Shown piece after piece: positions 25,331-35,300 of a stretch of 64,000 bases of DNA. Every line of letters starts with the position of its first letter. Position 1 is the first letter of the stretch. The stretch comes from Deuterostichococcus epilithicus. Lineage: Eukaryota > Chlorophyta > Trebouxiophyceae > Prasiolales > Stichococcaceae. The notes beneath the pieces were generated by a model. The model ran no database searches. It was not told the origin of the DNA and was given only the letters and a program-made list of their open reading frames with translations. Position numbers and translations under genes: made by a program. Location: NCBI GenBank assembly GCA_033439295.1, contig JAVTLE010000007.1, forward strand, positions 2,108,001-2,172,000, given 5' to 3'.

Positions 25331-25408
25331 GCATGTTGGCACCTTGCGCGAGGTGAGGCCTCAGGCAAAACCCTGTCAGGGTTTTGCATCGTGCAGGTGC
25401 CAACTTGC
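25331..25408. repeat. T-shaped (three-way junction) palindrome
   Basis: An outer stem pairs GTTGGCACCT (25335-25344) with AGGTGCCAAC (25395-25404). It continues inward with one bulge and one G-T pair, and outward past one mismatch. Inside are two nearly loopless hairpins: the palindrome TGAGGCCTCA (25354-25363), and GCAAAACCCTG paired with CAGGGTTTTGC around one base (25365-25387). It lies between the MED14 start and the TTL-gene stop, so it could act in MED14's 5' region or the TTL gene's 3' region, or be a mobile-element relic. Confidence 0.85.
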
Positions 25409-25434
25409 CATGCCTGCTGACTTGACTGGATAGT

Positions 25435-25439
25435 TTACA
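25435..25439 (-). terminator. Candidate TGTAA poly(A) motif of the TTL-family gene
   Basis: TTACA on the plus strand reads TGTAA on the minus strand, only about 8 bp past the stop codon. That is unusually close, so it may be coincidental. The rest of 25187-25446 shows nothing else but the palindrome. Confidence 0.3.
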
Positions 25440-25446
25440 GCTTGTA

Positions 25447-28400
25447 TCAATGCATTCGGATGCCAGAGGGACCCTGCGACGCGCCCCCGACTCTGCTGCT
25501 GAACACCTCTACAAAGTGCGCAGCTGCCAGCGCCGCGGGGCCGCCGCCGCCGCCTCTGCTGCAGCTGACTTCGCCGCCGCTGTCGCCGCTAGGCGCCGAG
25601 GCCGTTTGCCTGGGCTCGGCGGCTGCACAGTCTGCTGCTGTGGCAGCGCTGCCTGAGAGAGATCCGGTGTGTTGCGCCGCCGCCAGCGGGTCCGCCACGA
25701 GCGCCAGGGTTGCCTCGACCACGCCCGCCACCAGGCCCTTCAGCCGCCCGCCAGTCTGCAAATTTATGTTGAATGACCTTGGCTGCTGATCCAGGGGGCT
25801 TCCAGTCCAGGGATCGATTCAGGCATGTTTCGGAATTTTGGCATGCATGTTCGCAGGAAGCTGTCTCAGCTGATCTGATCAGCAAAGGGTCTCGAGCTTG
25901 CTTCACACAAGCGCACTGGAGTTCTTCAGTCGGGGCTCTGGTCGAATCATGCGGAGACACATGGTGACACACGGGCTGCCAGTGCAAAGCAACACCTGGC
26001 CGAAGTCGGGCTCGGCGTTCGCCTCCAGCAGCCACACGCGCCAGTCGGCGTCCACCATGAGGTCGAAGCCGAACAGCTCGAAGCAGCCGGGCAGCGGGAA
26101 GAAGGTCAGCTCGTGGCTGACCGCCTCCAGGCACTCCCCGATAATGGCGCGCGCCTGCCGGTTCACCTCGTCGACACGGCGCCTCGCCTCCGTCAGGGGC
26201 ATGCCCTCCGCCGCCAGCGCCTGCGCACAGCGGCCGAAGAACTGCAAAGGTTTAGGTGGTCCAGAACCGAGCCAAGCACTCACGCCGCGGCGCAGGGGCA
26301 ATCGGGCGTGCCTGCCCGCCTAATGTACTCGATGCCAGCAGCAGGCCTGCCGCTGCCGGGGCTTCGGCGAGACCTTGTGCATGGCCGCCTGACAGTGTGT
26401 GCAACACTGGCAGCCGCAGTGCAAGGTTGCGGGATGTTGCAGCACTCACCCATGCCTACGTGCGCTTGGCAGAGATGGGCTCTTGCGGAAGCTTCAAAAG
26501 TCTTCCAGTGCCCTCTGAGGCTTTGCAACTGCCCACCTCGGGCAGCTCGGACAGCAGCTTGACCACATCTTCCTCCTTCCAGCTGCCACCGCCCTCCACA
26601 CTGGCAGACGTCGAGCCGCCATCCTGCCTGGCGCCGGCGCCGCCCCCGCCTGCTGCCGTGCTGCTGCCGTCGGCCGCTGCGCCGCCTAAGTCGCTGCCCG
26701 CGCCGCCGATGCTGGCGTTGCCGCCTGCGCCGTCATCTGCCTGGCGGCAGGTGTTGGTCAGGTGCGCTGCCAGGTTGGACAGGTCGGTGAGGCTGCTGTC
26801 GTACTGCGCGCCGGCAAAAAGCGCCAGTATCTCGCTGTACACGTACACCTTCAGCTTGCCTGCGTACAACTCATTACAGAAGGGATTAGACTCTCAGGCT
26901 TGACTTCAGGCATGACAGCGCGCAGCGCACGGATGGTCAACAGCTGCCGGAAATTGTTCAGGCTGCAGCACACAGCCGGCGCTCAAGGCAAAGGGAGACG
27001 GTTTGCATATGTGTCGCCCGCGGGGCAGGAAGGAGCTGTCACACTCAGGTGGAGCAGCAGAGCACGCACCGACACACAGGACATAGGCGCGCAGGTGGAA
27101 CTTGCGGCCGCCGACCAGCAGCGGGTTGCCGATGTAGCGCTGGACCACCCACTCCCTGAGGTCAGGCGCGCCTGACGGGTATCAACGCACAGGAGGCTCG
27201 TGCATGGAGCGAGTCAACGAACTGTTAGCAGCATCCGCAGCACGACTCTGGCAGCGCAGCAGTCAGCCACTACCGAGCTCCTTGCTTCGACACATCACCA
27301 GACTCGAGGTGTATGCACCACGCAGCGCACATGCTGGGAGGGCGGGCCAGCAGCAAGGACACCTTCGAGCACGGCGCGAAGCCCCGCGCAGCTGTCGATC
27401 ACGGCGATGCCCACGCCCTGGTTGGTGATGCTGGGTTTGGCAATCCACACCGCCGAGCCCGGCTCCATGTCCCTCACCTGCACACCACAGACCCCTCTCA
27501 CGGGGGACTGCGGGTGGCCGCCGCTGCCGCTGCCGCTGCGCAGCCGGCCTGTTCTTACAACGCAGCCAACACTGCATAGTGTGCGCAGTGTTGTTGCCAA
27601 AGGCTGCTTGGCCGCGCGGCTGGCCGCAGGCAGGCTGCACGACCCGCATGCATCAGCGAGCTTCCTCGTGAACTCCATCATTCCAACTCCTCTCAGCTGG
27701 CGAGGGTCTTCAGCCGGAAACAGCCGTGCCATGCGTCACACTGATTGAGAATGCTGAGCCCTCAGAGCTGCACCTCTGACAGGGTTGTTCATGTAACTCA
27801 TCTTCAAATACCCCTACCTCTGGCAGGTCGCACAGCGCCTCATCGATGTACTCCTCGTCGTCCACCGACAGGATGAAGGTTTCGGGGACGGCGCCGGCGA
27901 TCAGCCCCCCGGGGTGCTTGGCCGCCCACTTTTTGAGGTTGTGCGCCAGGTGCGCCTTGCGGATGAGGCCCTTGCGCATGCAGTAGCTGCTGGCCGTCTG
28001 CGCGCCTGCGGCAGCGACACCAGACCTTCAGACGCACCAAAACTGCTTCCAGCTTCCAGGACTTCAGCGGGCGCGCCGGGTGCGTCCAAGCCCGTCCCCT
28101 GCTGGCACGACCAGAAATGCGGGCAGCGCATGCCCGATACTGAAACCTGCAGTATCCCGAGGTCGGCTTTCTTTAGTACCGACTTGGTATTGTACTCGCC
28201 GGAGGTTGTGGCCATGCTGGACTTCTGCACTGCAGGCGCAAGCCGCGCTGACCTTCGTGGATGCGGCCCCAGTCCATGCGCTCGTACTCGCCCCAGTGCA
28301 GGTCGCTGGTCGCTGCGCCGGGGGCGAGGGCCTCGCCTGACCCTGTCTCCGCTGTGACCCGCCAGGCCGGCCGCCGCCGTAGGAAGGCCTCCACAACCAG

Positions 28401-28767
28401 CTGCCTGCGGGGTGAACGTCAGATTGTCGTTTGCTGACGAGCAGTGTCATGCACGAGCCTTCCGCCGACCGCATCGCGCTGGCAATCGCAATCTTGATTC
28501 ATCCCACATCTTGTACCCGATCCTCCCGCACCCGAGGTATGCATCATCCAGGTCGACGCTGGCATGCAGCGGCTCGGCGCCGGGATTGGCGCCGCCGGCG
28601 CCGCTCCTGCCTGGCTCGCTTGAGCTTGCGGCTCCCGTGCATGCAGCATCATCCTGTTGTTTGTGCGACGAAGCTGCCGCCTGCTGAGATGAGGTGCGTG
28701 CCCCCCCGCCCCCCTGCGGCACTGCGGTCCTCTCATCCCACCAGACTCCTGATGCCCAGGTTCCCAT
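25447..28767 (-). CDS. Tubulin-tyrosine-ligase (TTL) family protein, Pby1-like
   Basis: TTL-family enzymes are ATP-grasp ligases that add amino acids to tubulin or other proteins; the substrate here cannot be read from sequence. Exons: 28532-28767, 28253-28404, 27818-28005, 27644-27696, 27331-27535, about 27074-27171, 26537-26859, 25996-26241, 25447-25755. Hallmarks in order are SSYCMRKGLIRKAHLA, WAAKHP, VWIAKPSITNQGVGI (ATP-binding), VVQRYIGNPLLVGGRKFHL with RAYVL, LAAHLTNTC, FELFGFDLMVDADWRVWLLE with ANAEPD, and TGGRLKGLVAGVVEATLAL. SSYC-RKGLIRKA near the N-terminus resembles the fungal Pby1/plant branch rather than classical TTL. The junction between 27331 and 27171 does not fit in phase as drawn. 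I chose ATG 28767 because it reads without interruption into the next block; earlier starts are possible. Confidence 0.92.
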
Positions 28768-29470
28768 GGACCAACGCTGTGACAATCGATCAGGAAAGCT
28801 GCGTCACTGCGCCAGTGCTTGCCATGTGGGGCATCTGGCAAGACGGCGCGCGCGCGCAGTGCAGTCTTGAGTGGCGACGTGCTGGCGAGCCCGGTGAGTG
28901 TTGCCCGCTGCTCCCTCAGCGTCAGACCATACGCAATCACTGGTGACCGCAATTAATGGAACCTGGCGCGAGCCTGATGGAGACCTCTAAATGCCGGCAT
29001 GAAATGCGGGCACAAACTGCTCGACCTGCATGCGTTGGTGCAATTACTCACTTTCACCCCTCACATGATATTGCATCGCTGACAGGGTCGCGTCGTAGTG
29101 TCTAGCAGATCAGCCGCTGAGTGTTCGCGCTTCGTGAGGCAAGCGGATTTTGACATCCAGCAGTGGCCAACTTGCAAGTGCTCTTCCGCTACGGCGCTGT
29201 CACAAATCGATCAGCGGCATCTGCCAGCTCTATCTCGTCCTCAATCAGCTTGCGCAAGTTGCTGCCAGGCAGATCGTGTCGAGCCTCTATCCTCCAGCCG
29301 TCACACAATCTTGTCCAGCCCTCCTCACAGCATCAAGGAGGGCACGGGCAGCCGAGCAGCGAGTGAACACGGCGCAGCGTCGGTCGACGCGAGCAGCTGC
29401 CGCAGCTCCACTTAACTCCCTCCCCGCCTCGGAGGCGGGGAGGGCGCGCAGCGGCTGAGGGGCAGCAGCC
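28768..29470. promoter_or_regulatory. Divergent intergenic region, TTL-family gene / RPB5
   Basis: About 700 bp between divergent start codons with no supported gene. It should contain both promoters. The only strong element seen is the inverted repeat just before the RPB5 start, listed separately. Confidence 0.4.
29418..29444. repeat. Perfect inverted repeat ahead of the RPB5 start codon
   Basis: CCCTCCCCGCCTC (29418-29430) and GAGGCGGGGAGGG (29432-29444) are exact reverse complements separated by one base. The repeat ends 26 bp before ATG 29471. If transcribed, it would form a very stable 5' UTR hairpin. Confidence 0.9.
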
Positions 29471-31820
29471 ATGAACACCCAGGAGAATGCCTTCGCAACG
29501 CGCTTCTTCCGCATCCGACGCACCTGCCTGCAGATGCTGCGGGACCGAGGCTACCTTATATCCCAGGTGGGTGCACCGACTGTTGCATGATGTGGCGCAG
29601 GCTTCCAAACACGCCCGCCTGTGAGCCACTGCGGCTGGGCAGATGTGCCAACTCGCACAACACATCACGTGTCTGCGATAATGACGCGCAGGAGGACCTG
29701 GAGATGGATGTGGAGGCCTTCATTGAGCGCTATGGGCAGGAACCGGGCAAGGATGACCTCACTATCCTGGCGCCCAAGCAGGACGATCCCACCGAGCAGG
29801 TGCCGCTACAGCAGGCTGTCCTGACGCGACTCGCGGCCAGGCCACCGGCCAATTCAAATTCGCTACAGGGCGACGGCCGGCGCTCCTGCATGAGCGCGCC
29901 TCTGCAGGGCATGTGCTGCAAAGCTCGAGCCCTGCGGATGGGCCTGTAGCGGTTCACGGTGCGGTCCCACAGACCAGTTCTGTGGTCCTGTACCGTGCAC
30001 TGCCTTGCCAACAGCGCAGTCGTGATGGACAAGCAGAAGACTCAGCCTGAGAACTCAGTCCTGTGCATGAGCACACGAAACACATTGCCGCAGTCGAGTC
30101 CCGTCTGCCTGCAAGATACGGCACGGGTTGGTATCAGAAATGGCGCCCCCCAACCCACCAAGCGCGGGGGGCGCCTCGGCAAACAGCAGACCCCAGCGGC
30201 GTAATATCAGCACGCCGCCGCACTAGCGGTTACGGCGGCGTTCGTAATGCTCCGCACATTTGCTCCATGTGAATCATGCACAGATGGCTGCAAGCTCGGT
30301 GCTGCACCGCGGCCGGCAGAGACGTCTGACCTAGCTCCCCCAGCTGCGGTTTGGAGGTCACGAGTCACGAGCCGCACCGCAGCATCTGAGTATCCGTCTC
30401 AGGGCATCATTCTTCGGCATGGTCCAGCGTTTCGCAGCAGACCTTTTCCAACGTGGCATCATAAAGTTTCACAAGACTGCAGCACTGGGCCATGTGTCTG
30501 GCCCGCAGATATTCGTGTTCTTTGCGGAGGAGGCAAAGGTGGGCGTCAAGAGCATAAAGACGTACGCGGAGCGCATGCGTAACGAGGGCGTCACCCGCGC
30601 CGTCATGGTCGTCCAGGTACCCAGCCCCCTGTCTGAGGAAATTGCTGCAAGGCGTTCATTTGATCATGGCGTCCCAAATGCTGAAACGACGGTCACTCGC
30701 TGCAGCGCACTCGGATGTTGGCCACCCTCGCAAGTCGACCTGTCATTCCGGCCTGCGCGCTGCTGGCGCGCGGCACATGCGCCTGGCAGCAGGAACCCTG
30801 TGCCATGTGCTTTCTTGCCTCGAGGGATCAGCGCACCACGGGTCCATGTGCTGCCCGGTCCTCCTGCCCTGCGCTTGCCAAGCACACGGGTGCCAACCGT
30901 ACTGCTGTCCAAGTCTGGTTTCAACGAGAACCCTCTTTTCCGTAAGCGCAGCTGGCGCTGACGCCGTTCGCCAAGCAGTGCCTGGCGGAGATGGCTCCCA
31001 AGTACATCATCGAGGTGTTCCAGGAGGCCGAGCTGCTCGTCAACATCACGCAGCACGTGCTCGTGCCCAAGCACCAGGTGAGTGTGTGCGCCAGGGGGTT
31101 CAGGGATTCAGGGGTTCAGGGTGTCGGGCTGCAGGAGGTTGCACACCGCTTCTGTCAGGAGCTCCGCTCGGCGGTCCGTGCTGGGCGACGCCTGCTGAGT
31201 GTGCGGGAGACCCATGCAGAGTGTCATCCCGTGTGCGGGCCCGTGCTGTGGTCTGCTCACCATGCCCATGCCCCTGCCACGTCCTCTGTCGTTCGTGTCA
31301 GCAGCGGGCGCCGGACAGCTGCACCTGTTATCAATTTTCTCCTGAACCTTGTGACCCAGAGGCAACTCCACGTGCAAACCTGGACTTTTGAACCACTTAA
31401 GTCGCCACCGGCCGCAGGTGCTGACGGAGGACGAGAAGCGGGCGCTACTGGAGCGGTACAGGGTGAAGGACACGCAGCTTCCGCGCATTCAGTTCAATGA
31501 CCCTGTTGCCCGTTACTACGGCATGTCCCGCGGCCAGGTGCGCCCCCCCTCCCCCCTCCGCATACCTCCACAGATGCATGTGCCAGTCGGGGCTGTCCGA
31601 GCAGCGCGGCCCTGGCCCGCGTTGACACGAGCATCCAGCAACCTGGCTTGCACCTTATCGTCATGACGCTCCTTTGAACTGGGAATATGATTGAGGAGAT
31701 ACAAGAAGTCGCATGGATATCTGGTCTGCTGAGGCTGATGTACTTGCCCTGCAGGTTGTGCGCATTGTGCGGCCTTCAGAAACTGCCGGGCGGTATGTGA
31801 CTTATCGTCTGTGCGTCTGA
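29471..31820 (+). CDS. RPB5: RNA polymerase I/II/III shared subunit RPABC1
   Basis: RPB5 is common to the three nuclear RNA polymerases; its N-terminal jaw contacts downstream DNA and its C-terminal module anchors it. Six exons, all in phase 0: 29471-29566, 29692-29799, 30509-30616, 30952-31077, 31418-31537, 31755-31820. They give 207 residues, the usual size (about 205-215). Motifs: [93 protein letters not shown] and [20 protein letters not shown] before the stop. The highly conserved C-terminal module is intact. The second intron (about 700 bp) is much longer than its neighbours and holds an inverted repeat. The start codon has no competing upstream ATG in frame. Confidence 0.98.
30142..30175. 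repeat. Inverted repeat in the long RPB5 intron
   Basis: GGCGCCCCCC (30142-30151) and GGGGGGCGCC (30166-30175) pair perfectly around a 14-nt loop. No flanking signals of a mobile element are visible. Confidence 0.85.
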
Positions 31821-32376
31821 ACCGTCATACGCATCGACCTCGCCGGAGTGTCGGCTGGAGTCGGGGCGGGATTGCTCGCAGTTGCTGGATGCTACGGATG
31901 CTCCAGGAGAGCGGTCGAGGCGCAGTGACCACAAAATTGTGCATCAGCAACCTGCTGCTGGCATGTCTGGCTGCAAAGGTTGGCGAGCCACTTGAGACGG
32001 CATCATATTATGCAAGGGCAAACCACAACGACCACACTCGTGCTTCTGACGCTTGCAGCGATCTCAGCAGATGTTTGTTAAAAAACCAAACGTTGAAAAT
32101 CCTGCAAAACCTCCCGTCCACTCTCCTGAACACCCCAGGTGCATCTCATACGAGCTATGAACTTGCTTACCATTGCACAGCGGTGAGCCCCCCATCGGAT
32201 TTAGGCCCACTCGCGCGCCTTCTGCTGTCCGTCAAGCTGCGCCATTTTGGAGCTTCAAGCCAGCCAGATGTTGGAGTGGCCTCGCACAACGCCACCATAG
32301 CACACGAAGTGTGCGCTGGCTTTGCTGACCACATGGAATGCCTTGGCGGTGCCGGCCCGGCATGCTGTCCACGGCT
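31821..32376. other. Convergent intergenic region without a visible gene
   Basis: It holds the RPB5 3' UTR and the 3' UTR of the unrecognised minus-strand gene. No TGTAA motif or supported coding segment was found. Confidence 0.4.
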
Positions 32377-35300
32377 CTAGAGCGATGCACAGGCCATCAT
32401 TCGCATTATGACGGCTGGGCCATGACGGCTGCACCTGGGACTCCGAAAATGCCTGCACAGGCGGCGGTCCGCCGTCAGTTCGGGCCCATGGCCCATGGCC
32501 CATGGCCCATGGCAAGGCCCATGGCAAGAGAGCCGCTGCCGCTCGATTGTGATGAGGCGCATCCAGGTCCCAGGCCGTCTACTGGCACCGCCCACACAGC
32601 TGCTGCGAGCACGGCACCCCTGAGCCCGAGCAGTGCGTGCGAAGGCTTTGAGGTTATTCTGGCACACAAACGCCACACCTTCCGAGCCACGGCAGCTGCT
32701 TTAACGGCGGCAGCAGGCACCGTCACTTTAACGGTAACACCCTGCCCTGCAGCAGTCTGCTGCTTGCTGGTGTTTTCTGCTGGGCGCTCGGCCGCACGCA
32801 CCTCCTCTCCGTCCTCATCATCGGCGCCCATAGCATTTGCAGCGCCCTCTGCAATGCGCCGGTGGATTGACAGCAGCGCTGACCGCAGTGCCAGCGGGCT
32901 GCAGTCGTGCCGCACCTGCGCCGCAGGTTGAAACCAAGAGGACTTGAGGCAGAACTGCAGTGGACGGCGACAAGAGCTTCGGGGCTGACACGTATATACG
33001 TGCACGCATTTTCTAGTGGCCAATCTCACTGTGACAGAACGGGGCCCTGCAGTGCTGACGTGGCCTCAATCTGTCTTTCTGGAGGTACTGGAAGTAGGTT
33101 CTGAGTTCCGACGTGCTGCGTTCTGAGGTTAGCGACTGCTTACAAGTTGGAGGAGAGTTTTGAAAACGAGAAGTGCAAACGAGAAGTGTAAACAGGAAGT
33201 GTTCTGCAAATGTGCCAGCGCCATGCTTTTATAGCAATGTTCCCAAGTCTAAGCCCTGTACTGCCTGATGCACTATTCCCGTCTCTAGAACGTTCACAAT
33301 CGCGAGCATCATCTAGAGTATTCTCTAAAGGCGTCCAGACTGTTCGATGGCAATCGACGTGAAGTTGGAGTATGTAATGCTGACTCACGCAACGTGGTGA
33401 CACGTGCGTTCTCCGACACCATTCTGCTACATTCCTCCCCTCCGTGAAGAAGTGTTGTCCCCAACACTTTTGCATTTGTTCTAGCGCTAGCGCATATTCC
33501 GGGCCTCCTCCTGCGTTTTTGAGTTGAGATTGCCGAGTGGCTCCCATGTGGCATCAGCCCTAGGGTATCCTTTCCACTTGATCAGGTACTTGTAGCGGCG
33601 CTCCGTCTTGAAGTACTTCTTGTCGATGATGTAGTCCACATCGTAAGCCTCGCCAACTTCGGGGTCGAAGATGGGGGGCGGCGGTGACTGCGCTGGACGG
33701 CTGGCAAACTCCGGTGCGCCGTCATGGAAGGGCTTCAACTTCGAGACGTGAAAGACGTCATGGATGCGCCAGGAAACTGGTAGCTGAACCCTGTAGGCGA
33801 CTGGCGAGACGACCTCGATGATCTTGAGAGGCCCAGTAAAGCGTGGCTTCAACTTGTAGGCGGGTCCAGCGGCAATTGGCGTGTTGGCGGTGGAGAGCAT
33901 GACCCGATCTCCAGGCTCGAATTGCAACTCGCGGCGTTGTCGGTCGGCATGCTGCTTTTGGCGGTTTTGCGCTGCAGCAATGTGGCGCTTGGCGGCAGCT
34001 TCGGCGGCGGCGATGGTCTTCACAAAGTCCTCCGTGGCTTGGACGCTTGTGGAAGGTACGATGGAGTCCAGCGGCGTTGTCGGGTGTTGTCCGTAGTTGA
34101 CGAAGAATGGCGACTGGCGCGTCGTGGCGCTGACGGTGGTATTGAGGGCGAACTGGGCGGGCAGGATCCAGTTATCCCAGTCGCTCTGCTTGTCGTCCAC
34201 GTAGCTGCGGATGATTTGCTCCAGTGTTCGATTGGCACGCTCCGTTTGGCCATCCGTTTGCGGGTGGTAGCTGGTCGACATATCGAGTCGTGTGCCGCAG
34301 GCTTTGAAGAGGGCCTGCCAGAAGCGGCTGGTGAAGCGGGGGTCGCGGTCGGAGACGATGGAGGTGGGTACTCCATGCTGGCAGACGATGGTGTCAAAGA
34401 AAAGCTTCGCGATGTCCGGTGCGTCGGCGTTCGTGTGCGTAGGGCGGATGTAGGTCCACTTGCTGAGGCGGTCCACCATCACAAGGGCGGCATCATACCC
34501 GCTGCGTGTCTTAGGTAGCTGGGTAATGAGGTCCATGCTGACGGATTCCCAGCGACGCTGAGGGGTGGGCAGCGGCTGTAGGAGTCCGGCTGGATGCTGA
34601 TTCGACGGTTTGCTCCGTTGGCAGGTGTCGCAGGTGCGGATGTATCGGCGGACGGTGTCGGTGAGGTTGGGCCAATAGAAGCGACGGCTGAGGCTGGCTG
34701 CTGTTTTCTCCACTCCCAGGTGGCCAGAGAGCGGAATGTCGTGGGCCTCTTGCAGCAGTGCTTCGCGGACGGCTGGTACATCTGGGATGCACAGGCGGCA
34801 TGTGGCGTTGCTGTTGTCGTCGTCGGCGCTGAAGGTGAAGAGTCCATTCTCCTCTTTGCGGATGGCAGCAGGCAGGCTGCTGGGGTCGTTGTAGAAGGGG
34901 TCGGTGGTGTAGTTCTTCCGAATTTCGTCCAGTAGGGTGGCAGCAGGTAGTACAGACGAGATGGCTGCCAGGCGGAGGTCTGGGCGGCGGGACAGGGCGT
35001 CAGCGGCGACGTTATCCTTTCCGGGGCGATATTTGATGGTGTAGTTGAAGTTGCGTAGCTTGTCAGCCCAGCGTATTTGGCGCTGTGCCAGCTTGGGCTG
35101 GTCTTCAAAGAAGCGCAGCGAGGCATGGTCGGTGTAGATGGTGATGTGCCGGCCTTCAGTGTAGTAGCGGTAGTACTCCAGAGCGTCGATGATGGCGAGC
35201 ATCTCTTTCTCGTGGGTTGGGTAGTTGCGCTCAGCGGGGTTGAGCTTGCGGGAGTGGAAGGCGACGGGGCGCAAGCCAGAGCCTTGATCTTGGCTGAGGA

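Noticed and set aside
32484-32525. Short repeats as a CRISPR array
   Set aside because: 7-bp units without spacers in a eukaryotic genome; no CRISPR-like array anywhere in the window.
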